DNA of 64,000 nt from Chimaeribacter arupi (GCF_002858805.1 NZ_PJZI01000002.1:62001-126000); one strand, 5' to 3'. Counted from the stretch's first letter, positions 7,605 to 16,919 are shown. The notes: generated from the letters alone by a model not told the origin. Numbers and translations: made by a program.

Positions 7605-9563
7605 TTACTTGCCTTGCAGATCAATCAGTTTAGTCTGGCCTGCCACCACCTGGCCGCTGGCCAGCGTTACCACGGCGGAGAAATCATCCGCGTTGCTGAC
7701 CACCACCGGGCTAATCATGGAGCGCGCATTGGCGTTCAGATAGGCCAGGTCGAGTTCCAGCACCGGCTGCCCGGCGGTGACTACCGCGCCCTCTTCCACC
7801 AGGCGGGTAAAGCCTTTGCCGCCCAGTACCACGGTGTCGATCCCCATGTGCACCACAATTTCCGCACCGGATGCGGTTTCAAGGCAGAACGCATGGTTGG
7901 TGTTGAAGATCTTCACCACGGTACCGGCCGCCGGTGACACCACGGTACTGCCCGTGGGGCGGATTGCCACACCGTCGCCCACGGCACCGCTGGCAAACGC
8001 TTCATCCGGCACATCAGACAACATCACCACCTCACCGGTGATCGGTGAAACCAGGCTGTCTACCACGGCTTTGAGGTTCGGCGTCGCCTGCGGCTGTTTG
8101 ACCACGTTCACGACCGGCTCATTACCGGTGGCGCCCCCGGCAGAGGCAGCGACCGGGCCGGCCGCCACCAGACGTTTCATGGTGTCCGCGATGGACTCCG
8201 CTTTCGCCCCGACAATCACCTGAATACTTTGTTTGTTAAGTTTCACCACACCGGATGCACCCAGGCGTTTGCATTCGGCATCATTCACCCGGCCCGCATC
8301 TTTTACAGTCAGGCGCAGGCGGGTAATACAGGCATCAATCCCTTTCAGGTTATCGGAACCGCCAATCGCGCTGATGTAGCTGCGGGACAGATCCGTTAAC
8401 CCCTCTTCTGTATTGCTGTTAGTGGTCGGGCGGGCGATCGCGGACTCATCTTCACGCCCTGGGGTTTTCAGGTTGAACATGCGGATCACCGCGCTGAACA
8501 CCACGAAATAGATGGCAAACGCCACCAGCCCCATCACCAGCAACATCCAGACATTGCTGCTGGCGGCCGGCAGGTTATACATCAGCGCGTAGTCGATGGC
8601 CCCGGCAGAGAAGGAGAACCCGGCGTGGATATCCAGCGTGGTGGCCACAAACAGGCTGATACCGGTCAGCAGCGCATGCAGTAAATAGAGCAGCGGTGCC
8701 AGGAACATAAACAGGAATTCCAGCGGCTCGGTGACGCCGGTCAGGAAAGCCGTGACCGCTACAGAGAGCAGCATCCCGCCCACCATCGGGCGGCGCGCTT
8801 TCGGGGCCGCCAGGTACATCGCCAGCGCCGCACCCGGCAGGCCGAACATCATGATCGGGAAGAAGCCGGACATAAACATCCCGGCGGTGCCGTCACCGGC
8901 GTAGAAGCGGTTGATGTCCCCGTGGAATACCGTCCCGGCCGCGTTGGTGAAATCACCAATCTGGAACCAGGCGATGGTGTTCAGCACCTGATGCAGCCCG
9001 GTCGGGATCAGCAAACGGTTGACGAACCCGAAGATACCGGCCCCCAGCGCGCCCGCAGAGACGATCCACTCCCCACCGGCACGGATGGCATCCTGCACCG
9101 GCGGCCAGACGTAGCCGAAAATGGCGGCCAGGATCAGGCAGAAGAACCCGGTGGCAATCGGCACAAAGCGTTTGCCGCCAAAGAAGCTGAGGAAATCCGG
9201 CAGCTTGATGTCAGACCAGCGGTTGTAGACCATCCCGCCCACCAGCCCGGTGATGATGCCGGAGAGCACCCCCATGTTCACCGCCGGGTTGATGGTGACC
9301 ATCGCTTTGGTCAGGACAAAATAACCGACCGCACCGGCCAGCGCCGCAGAACCGGCATTGTCTTTGGACCAGGTGGACGCCACACCGATGGCGAAAATCA
9401 GTGCCAGGTTATCGAAGATTGCCCCGCCCGCCTGGGCGATAAAAGGCATGTTGAGTAAGTCCGGCTGGCCGAAACGCAGTAACAGCGCGGCAACCGGCAA
9501 CACGGCGATAGGTAACTGTAACGACCTACCTAAACGTTGAAAAAACCCTAGAATATTCACCAT
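7605..9563 (-). CDS. nagE: PTS N-acetylglucosamine transporter EIICBA
   Basis: NagE imports GlcNAc across the inner membrane and phosphorylates it to GlcNAc-6-P using HPr phosphate. The 652-residue single chain has three domains. The membrane IIC domain covers about 1-375. The IIB domain carries phosphocysteine C412 in IDACITRLRL, and the IIA domain carries phosphohistidine H572 in EIVVHMGIDT. Order and length match Escherichia coli NagE (648). The ATG at 9563 is followed by an in-frame GTG two codons later, closer to ideal spacing from AGGGGGAA, so the N-terminus could be one residue shorter. It is divergent from nagBACD and shares the NagC/CRP control region. Confidence 0.97.
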   Translation of the reverse strand: MVNILGFFQRLGRSLQLPIAVLPVAALLLRFGQPDLLNMPFIAQAGGAIFDNLALIFAIGVASTWSKDNAGSAALAGAVGYFVLTKAMVTINPAVNMGVLSGIITGLVGGMVYNRWSDIKLPDFLSFFGGKRFVPIATGFFCLILAAIFGYVWPPVQDAIRAGGEWIVSAGALGAGIFGFVNRLLIPTGLHQVLNTIAWFQIGDFTNAAGTVFHGDINRFYAGDGTAGMFMSGFFPIMMFGLPGAALAMYLAAPKARRPMVGGMLLSVAVTAFLTGVTEPLEFLFMFLAPLLYLLHALLTGISLFVATTLDIHAGFSFSAGAIDYALMYNLPAASSNVWMLLVMGLVAFAIYFVVFSAVIRMFNLKTPGREDESAIARPTTNSNTEEGLTDLSRSYISAIGGSDNLKGIDACITRLRLTVKDAGRVNDAECKRLGASGVVKLNKQSIQVIVGAKAESIADTMKRLVAAGPVAASAGGATGNEPVVNVVKQPQATPNLKAVVDSLVSPITGEVVMLSDVPDEAFASGAVGDGVAIRPTGSTVVSPAAGTVVKIFNTNHAFCLETASGAEIVVHMGIDTVVLGGKGFTRLVEEGAVVTAGQPVLELDLAYLNANARSMISPVVVSNADDFSAVVTLASGQVVAGQTKLIDLQGK

Positions 9564-9651
9564 TTCCCCCTATATGTCCGCTGCCGGACGATGCAAGCAG
9601 TGTCAGCACGCAACGACTACTCTTAATCTGGTTAAAGCAACTGCTACGCGG

Positions 9652-9679
9652 AGTGTAAAAAAATTAATTCGTATCGCAA
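9652..9679 (-). promoter_or_regulatory. nagE promoter
   Basis: On the minus strand -35 TTGCGA (9674-9679) and -10 TACACT (9652-9657) are 16 bp apart. The -35 lies inside the upstream NagC operator, so NagC binding would exclude polymerase. Confidence 0.5.
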
Positions 9680-9684
9680 ATTAA
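9664..9684. promoter_or_regulatory. NagC operator proximal to nagE
   Basis: A near-palindrome TTAATTCG...GCAAATTAA centred at 9674. Its position and form correspond to the nagE operator of Escherichia coli, and it resembles the operator at chiP. Confidence 0.75.
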
Positions 9685-9693
9685 AAGCAGGGA

Positions 9694-9715
9694 TTTTGTG
9701 ATAATAATCACCTTA
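9694..9715. promoter_or_regulatory. CRP site in the nagE-nagB region
   Basis: TGTGA (9697-9701), six bases, TCACC (9708-9712) matches the CRP consensus at nine of ten core positions. It lies between the two NagC operators, as in Escherichia coli, where CRP activates both nagE and nagB. Confidence 0.8.
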
Positions 9716-9757
9716 AATCACATTCCGCCCGGCAAAATGCTGGTCATGCCTGAAAAC

Positions 9758-9780
9758 TTATTTTATGATTCAAAAAATCA
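9758..9780. promoter_or_regulatory. NagC operator proximal to nagB
   Basis: The AT-rich imperfect palindrome is centred at 9769, beginning TTATTTTATG and ending CAAAAAATCA. It lies 95 bp (about nine helical turns) from the nagE operator, a distance compatible with NagC looping. Confidence 0.7.
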
Positions 9781-9885
9781 AGGCAGCCTGAGGCTGTACC
9801 GGTACTTACGCACCGGAGCCGGTTTGGCCGGCCTTCCGGCTTTCGCGCTAGTATATCTTTATTTCAAGCATTTAAGAGGTGAATG

Positions 9886-10686
9886 ATGAGACTGATCCCC
9901 CTGAAATCAACGGCTGATGTGGGCAAATGGGCGGCACGGCATATTGTTACCCGTATTAACGCATTCAAACCCACGGCCGATCGTCCGTTCATCCTCGGCC
10001 TGCCGACCGGCGGTACCCCCCTTGAAGCCTATAAACACCTTATTGCAATGCATAAAGCAGGCCAGGTGAGCTTTAAACATGTGGTCACCTTCAATATGGA
10101 TGAGTATGTCGGGCTGCCGCAGGAACACCCGGAGAGTTACCACACCTTTATGTACCGCAACTTCTTTGACCACGTTGACATCCCGCACGAAAACATCAAC
10201 CTGCTCAACGGCAATGCAGACGACGTAGAGGAAGAGTGCCGCAATTACGAAGCGAAAATTAAGTCTTACGGCAAGATCAACCTGTTTATGGGCGGCGTCG
10301 GCAATGACGGCCATATCGCCTTCAACGAACCGGCCTCTTCCCTGGCGTCCCGCACCCGCATCAAAACGCTGACGGAAGAAACGCGCATTGCCAACTCCCG
10401 TTTCTTTGGCGGCGACGTCAGCCAGGTGCCGAAATATGCCCTGACCGTGGGCGTCGGCACGCTGCTGGATGCCGAGGAAGTGATGATTCTGGTTACCGGT
10501 CATCTGAAAGCCCAGGCGCTTCAGGCGGCAGTAGAAGGCAACATCAATCACATGTGGACCATCAGCTGCCTGCAGCTGCACCCGAAAGCGGTTATGGTGT
10601 GTGATGAGCCGTCCACCATGGAGCTGAAAGTAAAAACCGTGAAATATTTCCGCGAGCTGGAAGCGGAAAACATGAAAGATCTGTAA
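9886..10686 (+). CDS. nagB: Glucosamine-6-phosphate deaminase
   Basis: NagB converts glucosamine-6-P to fructose-6-P and ammonia. The 266-residue product has the same length and register as Escherichia coli NagB, an allosteric hexamer activated by GlcNAc-6-P. Visible motifs are the substrate loop LPTGGTP near 39-45, the D72 region FNMDEYVG, and the catalytic segment [11 protein letters not shown] containing D141, H143 and E148 by family numbering. Two adjacent ATGs occur (9883, 9886). I chose 9886 because the GAGG then sits at normal spacing and the protein starts MRLIPL. It is the first gene of nagBACD. Confidence 0.98.
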   Translation: MRLIPLKSTADVGKWAARHIVTRINAFKPTADRPFILGLPTGGTPLEAYKHLIAMHKAGQVSFKHVVTFNMDEYVGLPQEHPESYHTFMYRNFFDHVDIPHENINLLNGNADDVEEECRNYEAKIKSYGKINLFMGGVGNDGHIAFNEPASSLASRTRIKTLTEETRIANSRFFGGDVSQVPKYALTVGVGTLLDAEEVMILVTGHLKAQALQAAVEGNINHMWTISCLQLHPKAVMVCDEPSTMELKVKTVKYFRELEAENMKDL

Positions 10687-10767
10687 TCTCTGCGACGGCC
10701 GCCGGCGATACCCGCCTGCGGCAGTGCAGACAGTAATCAGTAGAAAGAATGTAATCAGGGGGCACAG

Positions 10768-11907
10768 ATGTACGCGTTAATTCACGGGCGGCTTTATACC
10801 GGCCACGATGTTCTTGATGGCCATGCTGTCGTGGTTGAAAACGGGCTGATCAGCCGGGTATGCCCGGAAGCGGAGTTGCCGGCAGGCATTGAAACCCGCG
10901 ACCTGGGCGGCGCGAACCTGGCTCCCGGCTTTATCGACCTGCAACTCAACGGCTGCGGCGGTGTGCAGTTCAACGATTCGCTGGACGCCATTTCCGAAAA
11001 GACACTGGAGATCATGCAGAAAGCCAATGAGCGCTCCGGCTGCACCAGTTTCCTGCCGACCCTCATCACCTGCAGTGATGACTATATGAAGCATGGTATC
11101 GCCGTGATGCGCGCTTACCTGCAAACCCACCAGAATCAGGCGCTGGGCCTGCATCTGGAAGGGCCGTACCTTAACCCGCTGAAAAAAGGCACCCACAACC
11201 CGGATTTCATCCGCACCCCGGATGACGCGATGATCGACTACCTGTGTGACAACGCCGATGTGATAACCAAAGTCACGCTGGCACCGGAACGGGTTGATGA
11301 TGCGGTGATCCGCCGCCTCTCCGCGGCCGGTATTGTGGTGTCTGCCGGGCACTCCAATGCGACGTACGATGAGGCGCGCAAAGGCTTTGCCGCGGGGGTG
11401 ACGTTCTCCACCCACCTGTATAACGCCATGCCATACCTGACCGGCCGTGAGCCGGGCCTGATGGGGGCGATTTTTGATACCCCGGACGTTTACAGCGGCA
11501 TTATTGCTGATGGGTTACATGTGGCGTGGGCCAGTATCCGTAATGCCAAACGGCTGAAAGGTGACAAACTGGTGCTGGTCACAGATGCCACCGCCCCGGC
11601 GGGCGGCAATATTGATCAGTTCATTTTTGCCGGTAAAACAATATACTATCGCGACGGGCTGTGCGTGGATGACAACGGCACGCTGAGCGGTTCTGCATTG
11701 ACCATGATTGAAGCCGTGCAGAACAGCGTTGAACATGCAGGCATCGCCCTGGATGAGGCCCTGCGAATGGCCACGCTGTATCCGGCGCGGGCGATTGGCA
11801 TGGACTCTGCGTTAGGCACGCTGGAGGCGGGCAAGGTCGCTAACCTCACCGCATTCGATCGTGATTTCCATATCACCAAGACCTTCGTCAACGGCAACGA
11901 AGTGTAA
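10768..11907 (+). CDS. nagA: N-acetylglucosamine-6-phosphate deacetylase
   Basis: NagA deacetylates GlcNAc-6-P to GlcN-6-P and acetate; this both feeds NagB and removes the NagC inducer. The 379-residue amidohydrolase barrel shows the metal-ligand segment [33 protein letters not shown] and the catalytic Asp in LVTDATAP. It ends at NGNEV, three residues shorter than Escherichia coli NagA. It follows nagB by 81 bp, a gap containing a GC-rich inverted repeat but no U-run, and has a clear GGGGG ribosome-binding site. Confidence 0.98.
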   Translation: MYALIHGRLYTGHDVLDGHAVVVENGLISRVCPEAELPAGIETRDLGGANLAPGFIDLQLNGCGGVQFNDSLDAISEKTLEIMQKANERSGCTSFLPTLITCSDDYMKHGIAVMRAYLQTHQNQALGLHLEGPYLNPLKKGTHNPDFIRTPDDAMIDYLCDNADVITKVTLAPERVDDAVIRRLSAAGIVVSAGHSNATYDEARKGFAAGVTFSTHLYNAMPYLTGREPGLMGAIFDTPDVYSGIIADGLHVAWASIRNAKRLKGDKLVLVTDATAPAGGNIDQFIFAGKTIYYRDGLCVDDNGTLSGSALTMIEAVQNSVEHAGIALDEALRMATLYPARAIGMDSALGTLEAGKVANLTAFDRDFHITKTFVNGNEV

Positions 11908-11928
11908 CCATGAGCGGGTAATGTGTAG

Positions 11929-13149
11929 ATGACCACCGGCGGACAGACACAAATCGGAAATGTTGATCTGGTTAAGCAATTAAATGGCGCCGCGGTCTAC
12001 CGCCTGATCGATCAGCAAGGGCCCATTTCACGCATCCAGATTGCGGAGCTGAGCCAGCTGGCCCCGGCCAGTGTCACGAAAATTACCCGCCAGCTGCTGG
12101 AGCGCGGGCTGATCCGCGAAGTGGATCAGCAAGCCTCCACCGGCGGCCGCCGCGCTATCTCCATCATCACTGAAACCCGCCATTTCCACACCCTGGCCGT
12201 CCGGCTGGGCCGCCACGACGCCACCCTGACCCTGTATGACATGAGCGGCAAGGCGCTGGGCGAAACGCACTCTGCCCTGCCCCAACGCACACAGGAAACG
12301 CTGGAAGAGGCGCTGTGTGAGGCGATTGCCGCCTTTATCGACCAGTACCAGCGCAAAATGCGTGAGCTGATTGCGATTGCGGTGATCCTGCCCGGCCTGG
12401 TGGACCCGGAAAAAGGTGTGGTGCGCTATATGCCGCACATCAGCGTCCATAACTGGCGGCTGGTGGACACCCTGCAACAGCGCTTCAACGTGACCAGCTT
12501 TGTGGGCCATGACATCCGCAGCCTGGCACTGGCCGAGCACTACTTTGGTGCAACGCGCGACTGCGAGGACTCCCTGCTGGTCCGGCTGCATCGCGGCACC
12601 GGCGCAGGCATTCTGGTCAATGGCCAGATTTTCCTCGGCAGTAACGGTAACGTAGGGGAAATCGGCCATATTCAGGTTGACCCGCTGGGTGAGCGCTGCC
12701 ATTGCGGCAATTTTGGCTGCCTGGAAACCATCGCAGCCAACGCCGCGATTGAGAACCGGGTGCGCAACCTGCTGACCCAGGGCTACCCCAGCAAACTGAC
12801 GCTGGACGATTACAGCATCAGTGCCATCTGCAAAGCCGCCAACCGCGGCGATCCGCTGGCTACTGAAGTGATTGAAAATGTGGGCCGTTATCTGGGCAAA
12901 GCGATCGCGATTGCCATCAACTTATTCAACCCGCAAAAAGTGGTGATTGCCGGGGAGATTACCGAGGCACAGAAGGTGTTGCTGCCGGCGATTCAGGCGT
13001 GCATCAATACCCAGGTGTTGAAAGATTTCCGCAAGAATCTCCCGATTGTCACCTCTGAGCTTAACCACCGTTCCTCTATTGGTGCCTTTGCGCTGGCAAA
13101 GCGCGCCATGCTGAATGGGGTGCTGCTGCAACGTCTGCTGGAGTCCTGA
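11929..13149 (+). CDS. nagC: NagC, ROK-family repressor of amino-sugar genes
   Basis: NagC represses the nag genes and often chitin and GlcN metabolism genes, and is induced by GlcNAc-6-P. The 406 residues match Escherichia coli NagC in length. The N-terminal MarR-like helix-turn-helix covers about 20-75 (GPISRIQIAELSQLAPASVT). The ROK sugar-binding domain follows, with the zinc motif CHCGNFGCLE and the GTGAGILVNG loop. It is 21 bp behind nagA and co-transcribed. The operators found at nagE, nagB and chiP give it three likely targets inside this window. Confidence 0.97.
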   Translation: MTTGGQTQIGNVDLVKQLNGAAVYRLIDQQGPISRIQIAELSQLAPASVTKITRQLLERGLIREVDQQASTGGRRAISIITETRHFHTLAVRLGRHDATLTLYDMSGKALGETHSALPQRTQETLEEALCEAIAAFIDQYQRKMRELIAIAVILPGLVDPEKGVVRYMPHISVHNWRLVDTLQQRFNVTSFVGHDIRSLALAEHYFGATRDCEDSLLVRLHRGTGAGILVNGQIFLGSNGNVGEIGHIQVDPLGERCHCGNFGCLETIAANAAIENRVRNLLTQGYPSKLTLDDYSISAICKAANRGDPLATEVIENVGRYLGKAIAIAINLFNPQKVVIAGEITEAQKVLLPAIQACINTQVLKDFRKNLPIVTSELNHRSSIGAFALAKRAMLNGVLLQRLLES

Positions 13150-13314
13150 TGCTCCCAGAACGCCACGCTGGCCTATACTGTTGACCTTCACGCCTGAATA
13201 CGACTCGCCGTGTGCGGGCCGTTTTTTTCAGGCCGGGCACGTTTGACCGTATCGCGGTTAACCCTGGAGCTTTCAACCCGTATTGCCTTCAACTTCCTAT
13301 GAGTACGCAAGCCT

Positions 13315-14067
13315 ATGACGATAAAAAATGTGATTTGTGATATTGACGGCGTGTTGATGCACGACAATACCGCCGTACCCGGTGCAGATATTTTTCTGGC
13401 GCGCATACAGGAACAGGGAATGCCGCTGGTGATCCTGACCAACTACCCGTCACAGACAGCGCAGGATTTGTCGAACCGCTTTCTGGCTGCCGGCATTGAA
13501 GTGCCTGACACCGCCTTTTTCACCTCGGCTATGGCCACCGCTGATTTTCTGCGCCGCCAGGAGGGGAAAAAAGCCTTCGTTATTGGGGAAGGCGCCTTAA
13601 TTCATGAGCTGTATAAAGCCGGTTTCACCATCACTGACATCAACCCCGATTTCGTCATCGTGGGGGAAACCCGCTCCTATAACTTCGATATGATCCATAA
13701 AGCCGCCTACTTCATTTCGAATGGAGCACGTTTTATCGCCACCAACCCGGATACCCACGGGCGCGGCTTTTTCCCGGCGTGTGGGGCGCTGTGCGCGCCG
13801 ATTGAAAAAATCACCGGCCGCCAGCCTTTTTATGTGGGGAAACCCAGCCCGTGGATTATCCGCTCGGCCCTGAACCAGATGCAGGCGCACTCTGAGGAAA
13901 CGGTAATTGTCGGCGATAACCTGCGTACCGATATTCTGGCCGGTTTTCAGGCCGGGCTGGAAACCATTCTGGTGCTTTCCGGCGTTTCCACCCTGAGTGA
14001 TATTGATGCCATGCCCTTCCGGCCAACCTGGATCTACCCGTCTGTCGCAGAGATTGATGTGATTTAA
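13315..14067 (+). CDS. nagD: NagD, HAD-family nucleotide/sugar phosphatase
   Basis: NagD is a cytosolic HAD phosphatase with preference for UMP/GMP in vitro; its role in amino-sugar metabolism is unclear. The 250 residues equal Escherichia coli NagD. The HAD motifs are visible: DIDGVL at 9-14 (nucleophile Asp), LTNYPS, KPSPWI and GDNLRTDI near the C-terminus. It is separated from nagC by 165 bp, a larger gap than elsewhere in the operon. The gap contains seven Ts at 13222-13228 after a short GC-rich repeat, a possible weak attenuator. Confidence 0.96.
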   Translation: MTIKNVICDIDGVLMHDNTAVPGADIFLARIQEQGMPLVILTNYPSQTAQDLSNRFLAAGIEVPDTAFFTSAMATADFLRRQEGKKAFVIGEGALIHELYKAGFTITDINPDFVIVGETRSYNFDMIHKAAYFISNGARFIATNPDTHGRGFFPACGALCAPIEKITGRQPFYVGKPSPWIIRSALNQMQAHSEETVIVGDNLRTDILAGFQAGLETILVLSGVSTLSDIDAMPFRPTWIYPSVAEIDVI

Positions 14068-14076
14068 CCGCTGGGT

Positions 14077-14105
14077 CTGGCCCGCCGGCCAGGCCGCACT
14101 TTTTC
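14077..14105 (+). terminator. Possible nagBACD terminator
   Basis: CTGGCC (14077-14082) pairs with GGCCAG (14087-14092), with Ts from 14100 after a 7-nt gap. The spacing is poor, so the call is tentative. Confidence 0.4.
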
Positions 14106-14375
14106 TTTTCCCCCTTTTTTGCCGCTTCCCGCCTTGCCCTGCCAAAAATTGCATAATCGATAATTTATCTGCCTTAAAAATCATAATCCGCTAAAAATTC
14201 AGGGTGGCCGATGAACTATTTTTCCCTCTGACGCTAAATCTCTTGCATACCCTGCGGGTTTTGGCGCATGTTCTTTATCAGACCCGCAGCCAGGGTGTCT
14301 GCCACGCAACACCCCCCTGATAACCGGCTGCCTCACAACATCATTACCGCCCGAGAAATGCGTTAGGAGAGTTAT
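14106..14375 (+). other. nagD-asnB intergenic region
   Basis: No gene, repeat or clear operator is seen. The AT-rich stretch at 14150-14195 is the most likely site of the asnB promoter, but no convincing -35/-10 pair stands out. Confidence 0.4.
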
Positions 14376-16037
14376 ATGTGTTCTATTTTTGGTGTGCTCG
14401 ATATCAAAACTGACGCGGCTGAACTGCGTAAAAAAGCGCTGGAGCTGTCCCGTCTGATGCGTCACCGTGGCCCGGACTGGTCCGGCGTCTATGCAGGTGA
14501 AAAAGCCATTCTGGCGCATGAGCGTCTCTCTATTGTGGACGTCAACACCGGCGCACAACCTCTCTATAACGCAGCACACACCCATGTTCTGGCGGTAAAC
14601 GGTGAGATCTATAACCATCAGGCACTGCGTCAGGAGCTGGGCGACCGTTACGCCTTCCAGACCGGTTCTGACTGCGAAGTGATCCTGGCGCTGTATCAGG
14701 AAAAAGGGCCGGCATTCCTCGACGAATTGCAGGGGATGTTCGCCTTCATTCTGTATGACACCGAAAAAGAAGCTTATCTGGTGGGCCGTGACCACCTCGG
14801 CATCATCCCGCTCTATATGGGCCATGATGAGCACGGCAACCTGTTTGTTGCCTCTGAGATGAAATCTCTGGTGCCGGTCTGCAAAACCATCCAGGAGTTC
14901 CCAGCGGGCAGCTACCTGTGGAGCCAGGACGGGAAAGTGCAGGAGTATTACCGTCGCGACTGGTTCGAGTTCGACAACGTCAAAGACAACACCACCGATG
15001 CCGCTGCCCTGCGTAACGCACTGGAAGAATCGGTGAAAAGCCACCTGATGTCTGATGTGCCGTACGGCGTGCTGCTCTCCGGCGGGCTGGACTCGTCCAT
15101 TATTTCGGCGATTACCAAGAAATTCGCCGGCCGCCGGGTAGAAGATGACAACCGCAGTGAGGCCTGGTGGCCCCAGCTCCACTCCTTCGCCGTCGGCCTG
15201 GAAGGATCGCCGGATCTGCGCGCAGCCAAAGACGTGGCCCGCCACCTCGGCACCGTGCACCATGAGATCCATTTCACCGTGCAGGAAGGGCTGGATGCGA
15301 TCCGCGATGTTATCTACCACATCGAAACCTATGACGTCACCACCATCCGCGCGTCCACGCCGATGTACCTGATGTCACGTAAAATCAAGGCGATGGGTAT
15401 CAAAATGGTGCTCTCCGGCGAAGGGGCCGATGAAGTCTTCGGCGGCTACCTCTACTTCCATAAAGCGCCGGACGCTAAAGAGTTCCATGAAGAAACCGTG
15501 CGCAAACTGCTGGCGCTGCATATGTATGACTGCGCACGCGCCAACAAAGCGATGTCTGCCTGGGGCGTTGAAGCCCGCGTGCCGTTCCTGGACAAGAAAT
15601 TCCTGGACGTGGCGATGCGCATCAACCCGAAAGACAAAATGTGCGGTAACGGCAAGATGGAGAAGCATATCCTGCGGGAGTGTTTCGAATCTTACCTGCC
15701 GGAAAGCGTTGCCTGGCGGCAAAAAGAGCAGTTCTCCGACGGCGTGGGTTACAGCTGGATCGACACACTGAAAGAAGTAGCGGCGCAACAGGTCACGGAC
15801 CAACAGCTGGAAACCGCCCGCTTCCGCTTCCCGTACAACACGCCGGTGTCCAAAGAGGCTTACCTGTACCGTACGGTCTTTGAAGAGCTGTTCCCGGTGC
15901 CGAGCGCCGCGGAATGTGTGCCGGGCGGCCCGTCGGTGGCCTGTTCGTCTGCCAAGGCGATTGAATGGGATGAATCCTTCAAAAAGATGGACGATCCTTC
16001 CGGCCGTGCAGTAGGTGTTCACCAGTCAGCCTATTAA
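14376..16037 (+). CDS. asnB: Asparagine synthetase B (glutamine-hydrolysing)
   Basis: AsnB makes asparagine from aspartate, glutamine and ATP. The 553-residue chain starts MCSIFGV. Cys2 becomes the N-terminal nucleophile of the class II glutaminase domain (about 1-200). The synthetase domain carries the PP-loop LLSGGLDSSIISA. The end matches Escherichia coli AsnB less one lysine. A strong AGGAG ribosome-binding site precedes the ATG, and a perfect terminator follows. It is a single-gene unit between nagD and the tRNA operon, the standard enterobacterial position. Confidence 0.98.
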   Translation: MCSIFGVLDIKTDAAELRKKALELSRLMRHRGPDWSGVYAGEKAILAHERLSIVDVNTGAQPLYNAAHTHVLAVNGEIYNHQALRQELGDRYAFQTGSDCEVILALYQEKGPAFLDELQGMFAFILYDTEKEAYLVGRDHLGIIPLYMGHDEHGNLFVASEMKSLVPVCKTIQEFPAGSYLWSQDGKVQEYYRRDWFEFDNVKDNTTDAAALRNALEESVKSHLMSDVPYGVLLSGGLDSSIISAITKKFAGRRVEDDNRSEAWWPQLHSFAVGLEGSPDLRAAKDVARHLGTVHHEIHFTVQEGLDAIRDVIYHIETYDVTTIRASTPMYLMSRKIKAMGIKMVLSGEGADEVFGGYLYFHKAPDAKEFHEETVRKLLALHMYDCARANKAMSAWGVEARVPFLDKKFLDVAMRINPKDKMCGNGKMEKHILRECFESYLPESVAWRQKEQFSDGVGYSWIDTLKEVAAQQVTDQQLETARFRFPYNTPVSKEAYLYRTVFEELFPVPSAAECVPGGPSVACSSAKAIEWDESFKKMDDPSGRAVGVHQSAY

Positions 16038-16064
16038 GGGGTAAACCCGCCGGGAATTTCCAAT

Positions 16065-16090
16065 AACGGGCCGCTTACGGCCCGTTTTTT
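16065..16090 (+). terminator. asnB intrinsic terminator
   Basis: ACGGGCCG (16066-16073) pairs with CGGCCCGT (16078-16085) across a CTTA loop, followed by six Ts. Confidence 0.92.
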
Positions 16091-16195
16091 ATGGCACAAT
16101 TGCGTGATAAATGACACTTTTTGCCGATTTTCTCCGCAGACTGTTCATAAGCCAGACAAACAGAAGCGGGATGCCGTTTTTCGTTAAAAAACTTG

Positions 16196-16230
16196 TTGAC
16201 GCAATTCGGTCATATCCGCATAATGCGCCC
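16196..16230 (+). promoter_or_regulatory. tRNA operon promoter with stringent discriminator
   Basis: -35 TTGACG (16196-16201), a 17-bp spacer and -10 CATAAT (16219-16224). The GCGCCCC discriminator that follows is typical of ppGpp-repressed stable-RNA promoters. The predicted start is about 30 bp before the first tRNA. Confidence 0.85.
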
Positions 16231-16263
16231 CGCAACGCCGACGAAGGTAACGCGAAAAAAGAT

Positions 16264-16340
16264 GGCTACGTAGCTCAGCTGGTTAGAGCACAGCACTCAT
16301 AATGCTGGGGTCACAGGTTCGAATCCCGTCGTAGCCACCA
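16264..16340 (+). tRNA. metT: tRNA-Met (elongator), anticodon CAU
   Basis: A full 77-nt cloverleaf with encoded CCA: acceptor GGCTACG/CGTAGCC, anticodon CAT at 16298-16300, T-loop TTCGAATCC. It is the first gene of a six-tRNA operon and matches enterobacterial metT almost base for base. Confidence 0.97.
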
Positions 16341-16348
16341 TCTTTTTT

Positions 16349-16433
16349 GCGGGAGTGGCGAAATTGGTAGACGCACCAGATTTAGGTTCTGGCGCCGCAA
16401 GGTGTGCGAGTTCAAGTCTCGCCTCCCGCACCA
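16349..16433 (+). tRNA. leuW: tRNA-Leu, anticodon UAG
   Basis: An 85-nt class II tRNA with long variable arm and encoded CCA. The acceptor is GCGGGAG/CTCCCGC and the anticodon TAG is at 16383-16385. It lies 8 bp after metT, in the same order as in Escherichia coli. Confidence 0.97.
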
Positions 16434-16457
16434 TTTCTATCCAGGCGTTGTAACGGA

Positions 16458-16532
16458 TGGGGTATCGCCAAGCGGTAAGGCACCGGTTTTTGATACCGGC
16501 ATTCCCTGGTTCGAATCCAGGTACCCCAGCCA
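16458..16532 (+). tRNA. glnU: tRNA-Gln, anticodon UUG (copy 1)
   Basis: A 75-nt cloverleaf starting TGGGGTATC with encoded CCA, anticodon TTG at 16490-16492. It is identical over its full length to the next tRNA-Gln. Confidence 0.96.
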
Positions 16533-16575
16533 TTTCTTCTTCGGAAGAAGCATAATTTGTGTTGTTAACTCCTGT

Positions 16576-16650
16576 TGGGGTATCGCCAAGCGGTAAGGCA
16601 CCGGTTTTTGATACCGGCATTCCCTGGTTCGAATCCAGGTACCCCAGCCA
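16576..16650 (+). tRNA. glnW: tRNA-Gln, anticodon UUG (copy 2)
   Basis: A 75-nt sequence identical to the copy at 16458, including CCA. The spacer between them is unrelated to other spacers, so only the tRNA bodies are conserved. Confidence 0.96.
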
Positions 16651-16761
16651 TACAACACTTGCAATTATGTTGTGATTATGAAATAGTAAGTCATTGTTAT
16701 AGTAGAAGTTGTTTTTATCTGAAACAGTTTCAACGCAGTAACAGAACACGCAATACAATTT

Positions 16762-16838
16762 GGCTACGTAGCTCAGCTGGTTAGAGCACAGCACTCATAA
16801 TGCTGGGGTCACAGGTTCGATTCCCGTCGTAGCCACCA
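16762..16838 (+). tRNA. metU: tRNA-Met (elongator), anticodon CAU (second copy)
   Basis: A 77-nt tRNA differing from metT at a single T-loop base (TTCGATTCC rather than TTCGAATCC). It is preceded by a 111-bp AT-rich spacer. Confidence 0.96.
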
Positions 16839-16844
16839 AATTTT

Positions 16845-16919
16845 TGGGGTATCGCCAAGCGGTAAGGCACCGGATTCTGATTCCGGCATTCCCAGGTTCG
16901 AATCCTGGTACCCCAGCCA
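16845..16919 (+). tRNA. glnV: tRNA-Gln, anticodon CUG
   Basis: A 75-nt tRNA with anticodon loop TTCTGAT (CTG). It reads CAG codons. The T-stem is adjusted (CCCAGG/CCTGG) relative to the UUG copies. It is the last tRNA here: Escherichia coli has a second CUG copy (glnX) at this place, which is absent. Confidence 0.96.

Noticed and set aside
16297-16794. Overlapping frames through the tRNA cluster with a GYLDSNQG-type peptide
   Set aside because: This peptide is the well-known spurious translation of tRNA genes.
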